A stretch of DNA of 64,000 bases from contig NC_019962.1 of assembly GCF_000230735.2 (NCBI RefSeq), forward strand, positions 2,790,001 to 2,854,000, read 5' to 3'. Below the pieces are notes generated by a model. The model ran no database searches, had not been told where the DNA came from, and was given only the letters and a program-made list of their open reading frames with translations. A program made the translations under genes and the position numbers. Within the stretch, counting starts at the first letter, position 1. The number at the start of each line of letters is the position of its first letter. The DNA is from Natrinema pellirubrum DSM 15624 (GTDB taxonomy: Archaea > Halobacteriota > Halobacteria > Halobacteriales > Natrialbaceae). Shown here in pieces: positions 52,083-59,973 of this stretch.

Positions 52083-52975
52083 TATCCACTGCGGCGAACA
52101 TGACAGCCGCGGAACAACGCGATCTGGCAGCGGTCCTCGGCGTCGACGATCCGTCGGACGGAGCGGTAACGTGGGCGGGGCTCGCGGGACAGATCGAACC
52201 GCGGTCCGACTCGTCATTTGCCTCCCGTGGCGAAGCGATTCGGGCCGACCTCGATGGGCGACTCGAGCGGGACCGACTCGAGCGGGAGCGGGCAAACATC
52301 GCGGATGCGATCGGTCGCGTACCGGCGGTTCGCGACGGCGGCGTCCCCGACGGGATGGACGGCCCGTATACCGCGCTGGCGGCACCGGGCTGGCGACTGT
52401 ACGACCACCTGCTCGAGGCGGGCTTCTTCGAAAGCCTCGACGAGAACCTGCCGCGGTTTACCGCGGGACACATCGAGACGACGGTCCGCGAACTGGTACT
52501 GGCGGAGCCGCTGTCGTCGGCGCTCGACGGCGTCGGGTTCGACGAGGCCGAGAAGACGGCACTGTTGACCGATGTCGCGAACAACAGCGAGCGGCTCGCG
52601 CGATGGGTGCCGTCGAACCAGATCCCGGACGGGGTCGAGTTCGAGACGGCGACCGTCCCGCCGCTCCACCAGCGCGCGATGGGCGGGGCTTTGCTGTGGA
52701 TCCGCGGGCTCGACAGGCACCTCAGCCAGTACGGGGTTCTCCTCACCGACGAGATCCTCGACGACGCAGTGCGGTACACGAAGGCGATGCTGGGCGGGCT
52801 GTTCGTGACGGCGACGGCCGCCTGCGATCTCGTCGGGGACCGACGGCTCACCGACGAACAGTTGACCGCCGCGTTCACCGCGGGGTCGGCCGTCCAGATT
52901 GTCGCCCAAGAGGAACTGTGTCACTCCGTGTTCTACATCACGGACGAGATGCGCGCCCCGAGCGAACTGCGGTGA
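52073..52975 (+). CDS. Unknown helical protein, first gene of the PQQ operon
   Basis: A 300-residue protein (MAQISTAANMTAAEQRDL; a later ATG at residue 10 is possible), not recognised. It is almost all helical, soluble, with RERANIADAIGRVPAVRDGG and a C-terminal part MGGALLWIRGLDRHLSQYGVLL. The only cysteines are in AACDLVG and EELCHS. No signal peptide. It ends four bases before the start of the quinoprotein and is therefore cotranscribed and probably needed for it, for example in maturation, cofactor delivery or regulation. Function is not known. Confidence 0.6.
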   Translation: MAQISTAANMTAAEQRDLAAVLGVDDPSDGAVTWAGLAGQIEPRSDSSFASRGEAIRADLDGRLERDRLERERANIADAIGRVPAVRDGGVPDGMDGPYTALAAPGWRLYDHLLEAGFFESLDENLPRFTAGHIETTVRELVLAEPLSSALDGVGFDEAEKTALLTDVANNSERLARWVPSNQIPDGVEFETATVPPLHQRAMGGALLWIRGLDRHLSQYGVLLTDEILDDAVRYTKAMLGGLFVTATAACDLVGDRRLTDEQLTAAFTAGSAVQIVAQEELCHSVFYITDEMRAPSELR

Positions 52976-52979
52976 TTCG

Positions 52980-54689
52980 ATGGCACTACGCAACGACAGG
53001 GCCGTTCAGGCCGCACGCGAGATCGAACTCCAAGAGACCGACGACGGCTATACGCTGGTCGGCGGACCCGATGAGGCGGTCACCGAACAACACGACACCG
53101 ACCGGATTCCCGAGGTCGACGTCGACCAGGAGATGCTGAGCGACACGGGCGAGGACCCCGAGTCCTGGCTCATGTACGGCGGCAGCTACGAACAACACCG
53201 CGCGACGCCGGCCGACGTCATCACGCCGGAGAACGTCGCCAACCTCGAGCTGGAGTACGAGCTGTCGGTCGGGACGGGCTCGAGCATGGAGGGGACGCCG
53301 ATCGTCGTCCCGGGCGACCCGCCGGTGATGTACCAGACGAACGGGCCGAACCACATGAAGGCGATCGACCCCCGCGAGGGCGAGATCCTGTGGAGCTACA
53401 CCTACGCGGTCCCGATGGGGGTCGAACTGTGCTGTGACGACAACAACCGCGGGGCCGCCGTCCACGGCGACACGGTCTATATGACGACGCTCGATTCGGG
53501 CGTCGTCGCGCTGGACCGCTACACCGGTGAGGAGCGCTGGTACACGAGTACCGCCGACCACGAAGAGGGGTACTCGGCGACGTGGGCACCGGTCGTCCAC
53601 GACGGGACGATCTACACCGGCAGCGCCGGCGGCGAGTACGGCGTTCTCGGATTCATCGCCGCAATCGACGCCGAGAGCGGCGAGATACAGTGGCAAACCG
53701 ACACGCTGCTCGAGGACGAGTGGGTCGGTGCGAGCCGCGAACACGGCTGTGGGACGAGTTGGATGACACCGACGATCGACGAGGAGGCGGGCGTCCTCTA
53801 CACGGCGGTCGCCAACCCCGGCCCCGACTTCGATGGCACGGTACGGCCGGGGCCGAACTTCCCGACCTGTGGAACGATCTCGCTGGACCTCGAGAGCGGC
53901 GAGTTCCAGTGGGGGTTCCAGAGCAGTCCCCACGACGTTTGGGACTACGACGCGGTCGCGCCGCGCGTGCTGATCCGGGACGTCGAGACCGACGACGGGT
54001 CGATGGACATGGTCGTCGGCTCGGACAAGACCGGCTGGGTGTACATGATGGACGCCGAATCGGGCGATCTCCACGAGCGCAGCGAGGAGATCTGCCAGCA
54101 TATCAATATGTGGGAGATGATCCCCCACATCAGCGAGGACGAACGCGTCGCGTTCGTCCCCGGCGCACCTGGGGGCAACGACTGGCAGCCGCCGTCGTAC
54201 AACCCCGAGACGGGACTGGTGTACGTGATTCACCAGAACTACCCGCAGGACCTCTACTGGCGCTACGAGGAGTACAGCGAGGGCAACCCCTACTGGGGCG
54301 GCGGGTTGGACGATCCGGCCAGCGAGTTCCCCGACGAGTGGAACGGCGCGATCACGGCCTTCGCGGCCGTCGATCCGACGACCGGCGAGCGCGTCTGGCG
54401 CGAGTGGATCGAGAGCGAGGACGACCACTACATGTGGGGCGGCTCGCTGTCGACTGCCACCGGACTCGTCTTCAACGGCACCCAGAACGGCACCTTCGTC
54501 GCCTACGACGGCGAGACCGGCGACCGCCTCTGGGAGTACGAGTTCGACGTGCCGATCAGTGCCTCGCCGATGAGCTGGTACGACCCCGGCGAGGGGAAAC
54601 AGTACGTCGCCGTGCAGGTCGGCGGCAGCGGCTGGCTCCGGCAGGGACCGCGCGGGGACACGCTCGCCGTGTTCTCGATGGAGGACTGA
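52980..54689 (+). CDS. PQQ-type quinoprotein dehydrogenase, atypical active site
   Basis: A 569-residue beta-propeller. Family hallmarks are the adjacent cysteines Cys151-Cys152 (LCCDDNNRG), Glu219 in GSAGGEYGV, Asn279 in VANPGP, a W-x-F-Q-S-x-P-H-D-V-W-D-Y-D repeat (near 311-324), and repeated propeller strands. In methanol-dehydrogenase-type enzymes RPGDN carries the catalytic Asp. Here the aligned stretch is RPGPN (Pro292), so the base is missing. No signal peptide is seen, unlike periplasmic relatives. It may act through another residue or bind PQQ for another task. It is cotranscribed with the cupredoxin after it. Confidence 0.82.
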   Translation: MALRNDRAVQAAREIELQETDDGYTLVGGPDEAVTEQHDTDRIPEVDVDQEMLSDTGEDPESWLMYGGSYEQHRATPADVITPENVANLELEYELSVGTGSSMEGTPIVVPGDPPVMYQTNGPNHMKAIDPREGEILWSYTYAVPMGVELCCDDNNRGAAVHGDTVYMTTLDSGVVALDRYTGEERWYTSTADHEEGYSATWAPVVHDGTIYTGSAGGEYGVLGFIAAIDAESGEIQWQTDTLLEDEWVGASREHGCGTSWMTPTIDEEAGVLYTAVANPGPDFDGTVRPGPNFPTCGTISLDLESGEFQWGFQSSPHDVWDYDAVAPRVLIRDVETDDGSMDMVVGSDKTGWVYMMDAESGDLHERSEEICQHINMWEMIPHISEDERVAFVPGAPGGNDWQPPSYNPETGLVYVIHQNYPQDLYWRYEEYSEGNPYWGGGLDDPASEFPDEWNGAITAFAAVDPTTGERVWREWIESEDDHYMWGGSLSTATGLVFNGTQNGTFVAYDGETGDRLWEYEFDVPISASPMSWYDPGEGKQYVAVQVGGSGWLRQGPRGDTLAVFSMED

Positions 54690-54716
54690 CCGACGACCGA
54701 TCACCACTACACAACC

Positions 54717-55835
54717 ATGTCGAACGAACAACGTTCACGCGACGACGTGTCTCGCCGCGGCGTGCTGCGAGGCACCGCGGCGATCGCCGGGACGGCAGCC
54801 GCCGGCACTGCGGGCGCGTACCGCGACGAGATCGATTTCCGGCTGCCGGCCACGCAGAACGACGGGGAGGGCCGAACCCTCTCGCTGCTGGGTATCGTCG
54901 GCGGCTGGGTCGGCGTCGCCCCCGCCGAGATCGACGGCCGCTCGAACCCGCCGCTGCGACTGATCGAGGGCGAAGACCACGAGATCGTCTGGACGAACGG
55001 CGATGGCTCGCGGCACAACTTCACCCTCGAGGACGAGGACGGCAACGTGATCGAGGCGACCGACTTCGTCGAGGAGCAGGGCGAATCGACCTCGCTGACG
55101 GTCACCGCCGAGGAGGGGATGGCGGGCTACTACTGCGTTCCCCATCCCGTCCAGATGCGCGGCCCGATCGAACTGATCGACGCCGACGAGGTCCACGAGT
55201 TGCGGGTACGGGTCGAAGACGAGAACGGCGACCCCCTCGGCGCGGAGGTGTTCGTCGGCGATCACCACTCCTTCTCCGACGTCGCCGCCAAACCGGGCCA
55301 ACAGGAAGCGGAAGCACCGCCCGCAGTCGCCCGCTTCGATATGCTCGAGGACGGGGAGTATGACGTCGAGGTCTGGACCTACGGCCACGAGCGACTGACC
55401 GACACGGTGACGATCGACGGCGACGACGCCGCGTTCACCGCCACCCTGTCTGCAACCGAGCCCGGCGACCCGGCCGAGACCTACTCGATGCGACTCGAGG
55501 AGGGACGCTGGGTCGGGGTCGGCCCCGACGCCATCGCCGACGAGGAGAACCCGACGCTCGAACTCGAGGCCGGCGAGACCTACGCCCTCGAGTGGGAGAA
55601 CGCGATCGGGCAACACCAGCCCGAAGGCGAGAACAGGACCTACGAACCGCTGCCCGGCCACAACTTCGTGATCGCCAGCGCGGGCGGGACGAACGAGTGG
55701 AACACCTACGTCCGTTCGGACTTCCTCAGCGAACAGGGTGAGACCCAGACCGTCGAGTTCGTCGCCGAGGAGGACATGGGCGTCTACCTCGACCAGTCAC
55801 AGCTCGACGCGGTCGGCGAGATCGACGTCCAGTAG
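54717..55835 (+). CDS. TAT-exported two-cupredoxin protein
   Basis: A 372-residue protein. SRRGVLRGTAAIAGTAAAG is a twin-arginine signal (Arg13-Arg14). Domain 1 (about 55-153) is a type-1 copper cupredoxin with ligands His100, Cys140, His143 and Met147 (YYCVPHPVQM). A middle domain (about 158-245) is beta-rich. Domain 2 (about 255-370) has the same fold with GHNF (His315) but GVYLDQSQL in place of the Cys-His-Met loop, so it has lost its copper. It starts 27 bases after the quinoprotein stop and is probably the electron acceptor or carrier of that protein. Confidence 0.8.
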   Translation: MSNEQRSRDDVSRRGVLRGTAAIAGTAAAGTAGAYRDEIDFRLPATQNDGEGRTLSLLGIVGGWVGVAPAEIDGRSNPPLRLIEGEDHEIVWTNGDGSRHNFTLEDEDGNVIEATDFVEEQGESTSLTVTAEEGMAGYYCVPHPVQMRGPIELIDADEVHELRVRVEDENGDPLGAEVFVGDHHSFSDVAAKPGQQEAEAPPAVARFDMLEDGEYDVEVWTYGHERLTDTVTIDGDDAAFTATLSATEPGDPAETYSMRLEEGRWVGVGPDAIADEENPTLELEAGETYALEWENAIGQHQPEGENRTYEPLPGHNFVIASAGGTNEWNTYVRSDFLSEQGETQTVEFVAEEDMGVYLDQSQLDAVGEIDVQ

Positions 55836-55879
55836 CCCGCTGCCGGGCTCTTTTTCTGTCGACGACCCCGCCACGGCCG

Positions 55880-56788
55880 TCAGTCCGCCGTGTCGACGCG
55901 CCGGTCCCGCTCGAGCGTCGTCACCGCGACGCCGGCGATCACGACGAGGCCGCCGCCGACCGTAACCGGGCCCGGCACTTCCCCGAGCAGGACGAGCGCG
56001 AGCAGCGTCGCACCGACCGGCTCGCCGAGCCAGGCGACGCTGACGACGACCGACTCGAGGTGAGCCAGCGCCCAGTTGCTCACCGTGTGCCCGAGGAGGC
56101 CGGGGCCGATAGCCAGCCCGAGAAAGAGCGCCCATTCGTGGGGCGGATAGCCGACGTAGGCGTGGCCCTGCAGACCCACGAGAGCAAAGAGCGCGACCAC
56201 ACAGGCCCCGTAAACGACGGTCACGTAGGGAAAGAGCGGGACCCGCTGGCGGATCGAGCGGCCGGCCAGTACGTAGCCGGCGACGGTCACCGCGCCGAGG
56301 ACTGCGAGGGCGTTGCCGTACGGGGCCGTCCCGGCGAAGGCCGAACCTCCGGCGTCGCCGAGCGACATCGCCGTCGCCCCCGCGAGCGCGACGGCGATCC
56401 CGGCGGCCGTCGCTCGCGTGAGTCGCTCGCCGAGGACCAACCATGCCCCCAGCGCGACGAAGATCGGCTGGCTCTGGACGAGCGTAACGCTGGCGGCGAC
56501 GCTGGTGTGGGCGAGGCTCTCGAACCACGCGGCGAAGTGGACTGCCAGCGCGACGCCGGCGACGATCGCACCTGCGAGGTCCCGGATGGAGAGCCGCGCG
56601 AAGGCCCCGCGGTGACGGGTCGCGGCGACGGGCGCGACCAAGACGGTCGTAAAGAGGACGCGGTAAAACGCCGCAACCGAACTCGGAGCCGTACTCCAGC
56701 GGACGAGGACGGCGCTGGTACTCGTCGCCGCCACCGCGACCGCGAGGGCGATCAGCGGTGTCGGCTCGCGATCGACGTACACGTCCAT
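55880..56788 (-). CDS. EamA/DMT-superfamily transporter
   Basis: A 302-residue transporter with ten predicted spans in two EamA halves (about 10-140 and 150-295). The segments WSTAPSSVAAFYRVLFTTVL and TVSNWALAHLESVVVSVAWLGEPVGATLLALVLLGE are typical of both halves. Such proteins move metabolites or drugs across the membrane, usually as exporters. ATG 56788 is the normal start. It is convergent with the cupredoxin gene. Confidence 0.88.
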   Translation of the reverse strand: MDVYVDREPTPLIALAVAVAATSTSAVLVRWSTAPSSVAAFYRVLFTTVLVAPVAATRHRGAFARLSIRDLAGAIVAGVALAVHFAAWFESLAHTSVAASVTLVQSQPIFVALGAWLVLGERLTRATAAGIAVALAGATAMSLGDAGGSAFAGTAPYGNALAVLGAVTVAGYVLAGRSIRQRVPLFPYVTVVYGACVVALFALVGLQGHAYVGYPPHEWALFLGLAIGPGLLGHTVSNWALAHLESVVVSVAWLGEPVGATLLALVLLGEVPGPVTVGGGLVVIAGVAVTTLERDRRVDTAD

Positions 56789-56837
56789 CGCTCCCGCGCG
56801 ACCCCACAAACGGCTTCCGGAACCGGTCGAACCCGAG

Positions 56838-57422
56838 CTACTCGTCGGGTACTCGATGTGGGCGGTAGATCGCCGCGATCTCGAGGTCGACCGGCTCGAG
56901 CCCAGTGATGATGTCGTCCTCGGGCGAGAGGTCCTCGGCCTCCCACGCCTCGAGATAGTTCAGGGCGTCCTCCCGGTCGGCGAACGCTTTGGGATCGATC
57001 CCCATCGGATCGTCGACCGCCTCCTCGTCGGTGATCAGGACGTAGTGGGCCTCGGTCGCGTCGATCTGCTCGCCGGTTTCGCGATCGACCGTCCACGCGC
57101 CGGCGATCGGCGAGTCCGGCGTCGACGAGGCGACGTACGCGAACAGACAGCCCGGCGACTCGAACACGGCTGCCTGCCCGTTCTCGTGGACGAGCTGACT
57201 CGATTCGGGGTACTCGGTCGCGGCCATGCTACAGACCGCACAGGACTCGCCCTCCGGAAACGCGAACGGCCCTTCCTCGATCCCCTCGAGCGTCGGTTCG
57301 TACACCTGTGCGGGGGGGCCGTCATCGGACTCGCTCTCGCCGAGACAGCCGGCGATACCCACACCCGTCCCCGCCGCGAGCGCACCGATGAACCGTCGCC
57401 GGTCGACCCCGTCGTCAGTCAT
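56838..57422 (-). CDS. NosL-like copper-binding lipoprotein
   Basis: A 194-residue lipoprotein: RRRFIGALAAG is TAT-like and GIAGC (Cys26) is the lipobox. CAVCSM (Cys61, Cys64, Met66) is the copper motif of NosL, which delivers copper to nitrous oxide reductase. The C-terminal part (ITDEEAVDDPMGIDPKAFADREDALNYL) also fits the family. No nos genes are in the window. It sits 49 bases upstream of the EamA gene on the same strand and near the copper-protein operon, so it may serve that system. Confidence 0.8.
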   Translation of the reverse strand: MTDDGVDRRRFIGALAAGTGVGIAGCLGESESDDGPPAQVYEPTLEGIEEGPFAFPEGESCAVCSMAATEYPESSQLVHENGQAAVFESPGCLFAYVASSTPDSPIAGAWTVDRETGEQIDATEAHYVLITDEEAVDDPMGIDPKAFADREDALNYLEAWEAEDLSPEDDIITGLEPVDLEIAAIYRPHRVPDE

Positions 57423-57511
57423 ACATCCCGGTAGGCCGGCAACGGGCAAAACGGGACTGGTTCGGGTGTCGAATCGCCCGATTGGGCCGCCGACACGTCA
57501 CCGCGGCTCGG

Positions 57512-57991
57512 TCACTCGAGTTGGGCTTTCGCCAGCCGGTGGCGTGCCCGAAACATGGCCTCGAACCCGAGGTTCGAGAGCGGGGCGACCGCATCCCCGA
57601 GCCCGCCGATCGGGAGGTCGTAGGTGACCCGGTCCCGGATCCGGGTTCGACGGCCGTCGGCGTAGAACGAGTGGGTGTGTTCCCAGCGGTCGAAGGGGCC
57701 GTGGACCATTTCGTCCCGGAAGTACGCCGATCCGTCCTCGCGCTCGCGGTCCGTGATCACCGACGTCCAGTGCTGTCGCGGCCCGACGCCGAAGGGCCGC
57801 ATCGAGAGCGCGATCTCCGAGCCGGGCTCGAGGACATTCGGATCCGGCTCCCCGTCGGGCCCGATCACGCGCTCGACGCGCAGGTTCATCCAGTCGGGCG
57901 TCAGTCCCTCGAGGCCGGAGATCTGTGAGTGGAAGGCCCAGACGTCCTCGAAGGGCGATCGAACGGTCGTCTCGCGTTCGTAGGTAGGCAT
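57512..57991 (-). CDS. SRPBCC (cyclase/dehydrase-like) family protein
   Basis: A 159-residue helix-grip protein starting MPTYERETTVRSPFEDVWAFHSQISGLEGLTPDWMN, with typical later strands (SALS-type IALSMRPFGVGPRQHW, then DRVTYDLPIGGLGDAVAPL) and a C-terminal helix. It should bind a hydrophobic ligand. Similar proteins occur beside oxidoreductases and photolyase-like genes in haloarchaea. Function unknown. Confidence 0.82.
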   Translation of the reverse strand: MPTYERETTVRSPFEDVWAFHSQISGLEGLTPDWMNLRVERVIGPDGEPDPNVLEPGSEIALSMRPFGVGPRQHWTSVITDREREDGSAYFRDEMVHGPFDRWEHTHSFYADGRRTRIRDRVTYDLPIGGLGDAVAPLSNLGFEAMFRARHRLAKAQLE

Positions 57992-58063
57992 CGCTCGGTG
58001 ACGGCTACGGCGGCCACGGGGAAAACGTCGGTCCCAACGACCGGCGACGAACGGCGACGCGCG

Positions 58064-58492
58064 TTACTTGAGACGCTCCTGGAGGAAAGATGGATGGGCC
58101 GCAGTCACGCCGTCGATCTCGAGGAGATCCTCGGAAATGATCTCACCCAGGGCGTCGCCGTCCTCGGCACGCACCTCGGCCATTAGCATGTGGTCGCCGC
58201 TGGAACTGTACAGGGCCTCGACCGCTTCGAGGTCCTTGATCGCCTTCGTCGCCTCGACGTAGCGTTCGCTGGCCACGTCGAGCCCGACCATCGCGATCGT
58301 CTGGCTCGAGAGCTTCTTCGGATCGATGTCGGCCGAGTAGCCGACGATCACCCCCTCCTCCTCGAGCTGGTTGATGTACTTCCGTACCGTGGGTTTCGAG
58401 ACGTTCGCCCGATCAGCGATCTCGGCGTAGGACGCCTGGGCGTCCTCCTCGAGGACCTCGAGGATACGATCTTCCGTCGCCTGGGTACTCAT
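58064..58492 (-). CDS. lrpA1: Lrp/AsnC family transcriptional regulator
   Basis: A 142-residue regulator. An N-terminal winged helix (ILEVLEEDAQASYAEIADRANVSKPTVRKYINQLEEEGVI) is joined to an AsnC-type ligand domain (IAMVGLDVASERYVEATKAI; SSGDHMLMAEV). It resembles haloarchaeal LrpA1, which lies next to the pyruvate oxidoreductase genes in Halobacterium as I recall. Here porB-porA are also the next operon upstream on the same strand, with a small gene between. A minus-strand AT-rich TATA (58516-58523) lies about 25-30 bases before the start. The symbol is tentative. Confidence 0.82.
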   Translation of the reverse strand: MSTQATEDRILEVLEEDAQASYAEIADRANVSKPTVRKYINQLEEEGVIVGYSADIDPKKLSSQTIAMVGLDVASERYVEATKAIKDLEAVEALYSSSGDHMLMAEVRAEDGDALGEIISEDLLEIDGVTAAHPSFLQERLK

Positions 58493-58515
58493 GACCGTAC
58501 GTTTTGCTCCGGCGG

Positions 58516-58523
58516 AAAAATAT
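58516..58523 (-). promoter_or_regulatory. TATA box of the Lrp regulator
   Basis: An AT-rich AAAAATAT at 24-31 bases from the start codon at 58492, within leaderless range. Confidence 0.5.
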
Positions 58524-58599
58524 CTTTTGTATCCGAAAACGACGTATATCCGAACGGAAGACACGGGGAGACGACCGGCTCGAGGCCCGAAATCGCGCG

Positions 58600-58606
58600 G
58601 TTTATT
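58600..58606 (+). promoter_or_regulatory. TATA box of the gene at 58633
   Basis: GTTTATT lies 27-33 bases before the GTG at 58633, which favours this start over upstream frames. Confidence 0.5.
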
Positions 58607-58632
58607 CCCGTGGTGGACCCAGGGCGACCATC

Positions 58633-58953
58633 GTGGTCGCTCCGACTCTCATCAGCGGCGTCGTCTGGATCGGCTGTGGACTCGCGATCCTCGGATTGGC
58701 GTGGCTCATCGCCGTTCGCGGGCGGGCGGACCTCCACGCCAACTACGACGAATCGGTCGACCCCGCATACGCCTCGCGGTGGGCCGGCGGAACGGCGCTG
58801 CTAATGGGACTGTTGGTCGTCGCCTACGGCGTCCGCGAGGCGCTGTACGGGTTCGATCCGCGCCTGCTCGCCGGGCTCGTCCTCGCCCTCCTGATTCTGA
58901 GCTACGTCTCGAAGCTGTTCGCTAAAGGGGTCGGCGCGGACGGACGCGACTGA
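58633..58953 (+). CDS. Small membrane protein (DUF3784-like), GTG start
   Basis: A 106-residue protein starting at GTG 58633 (VVAPTLISGVVW). Three hydrophobic spans (about 4-27, 49-68, 76-94) surround a loop with LHANYDES, reminiscent of the DUF3784 loop LIAGYN. No enzyme motif. The GTG start agrees with the TATA box. It is divergent from the Lrp gene. Confidence 0.55.
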   Translation: MVAPTLISGVVWIGCGLAILGLAWLIAVRGRADLHANYDESVDPAYASRWAGGTALLMGLLVVAYGVREALYGFDPRLLAGLVLALLILSYVSKLFAKGVGADGRD

Positions 58954-59035
58954 GTTCGATCCAGCCAGTCACGTCGCGGGCTCCTGCAAAGCAGTGAAAC
59001 GGGGTCGACCGATTCGGGGTCGTTCGCGACCGTCC

Positions 59036-59971
59036 TCAGGTGTGGCGCTCGAGGAGGTCGTAGCTGCGTTCCCACTCGGCGTCGTCGTCGAAGTACCGCT
59101 CGGCCAGCGGCTGGTCGGGCAGTTCGCCGACGGCGGCCTTCTCCTCGGTGTAGGACGGCCGGTCCTCGTCGACGTAGTACCGGCCCGTGAGGACGGTCCC
59201 CTCGTTGAGGACGTCCTCGGTCTCGCGCATCATCTCGGCGGCTTCCGCGCGGTCGGTGACGTCGAACTCGTAGTCGTCGGACTCCTGGACGTCGATGTAG
59301 GGGACGTACTGACGGGCGTCCTTGTTCCAAGTCGGACACTGGGTCAGGAAGTCGACGTGGGCGAACCCGTCGTGTTCGATGGCCTCCTTGATGATCTCTT
59401 TCGCCTGGTTCGGGTTGACCGCGGCGGTGCGGGCGATGTAGCTCGCGCCGGCGGTCAGCGACTGCGAGAGCGGCCGGATCGGCGTCTTCGCGCTGCCCGA
59501 GGGCTGGGTTTTCGACTTGTGGCCCTTCGGACTCGTCGGCGACGTCTGGCCCTTCGTCAGCCCGAAGATCTCGTTGTTGAACACGATGTAGGTCATGTCG
59601 TGGTTCTCCCGGGCCGTGTGGATGAAGTGGTTGCCACCGATCCCGTAGCCGTCGCCGTCCCCGCCCGCGGCGATGACCTCGAGTTCGGGGTTGGCGAGTT
59701 TGGCCGCGCGGGCGACCGGCAGCGAGCGACCGTGGATCGTATGGAAGCCGTAGGTATCGAGGTAGCTGTTCAGCTTGCCCGAACAGCCGATCCCGGTGAC
59801 GGTCAGCACTTCCTCGGGGGTCTTACCGACCTCCGGAAGCGCCTGTTTCAGGGACTTCAGGACGCCGAAGTCGCCACAGCCCGGACACCACGTCGGCTGC
59901 GGTTCGACGCCGGGGGTGAACTCGTCCCGGTCGATCTCGCGTTCCTCTCCGATTGCGTTGAATGCACTCAT
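59036..59971 (-). CDS. porB: Pyruvate:ferredoxin oxidoreductase, beta subunit
   Basis: A 311-residue TPP subunit. Cysteines of the Fe-S site are in CPGCGD (29-34) and IGCSGK (61-66). The thiamine diphosphate/Mg motif is GGDGDGYGIGGNH, ending in VFNN (130-133). Length matches haloarchaeal PorB, which pairs with a fused gamma-alpha PorA to decarboxylate pyruvate to acetyl-CoA with ferredoxin. A 2-oxoglutarate enzyme (KorAB) is the alternative; the sizes here favour Por. It is transcribed after porA, with only two bases between the genes. Confidence 0.88.
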   Translation of the reverse strand: MSAFNAIGEEREIDRDEFTPGVEPQPTWCPGCGDFGVLKSLKQALPEVGKTPEEVLTVTGIGCSGKLNSYLDTYGFHTIHGRSLPVARAAKLANPELEVIAAGGDGDGYGIGGNHFIHTARENHDMTYIVFNNEIFGLTKGQTSPTSPKGHKSKTQPSGSAKTPIRPLSQSLTAGASYIARTAAVNPNQAKEIIKEAIEHDGFAHVDFLTQCPTWNKDARQYVPYIDVQESDDYEFDVTDRAEAAEMMRETEDVLNEGTVLTGRYYVDEDRPSYTEEKAAVGELPDQPLAERYFDDDAEWERSYDLLERHT

Positions 59972-59973
59972 TG

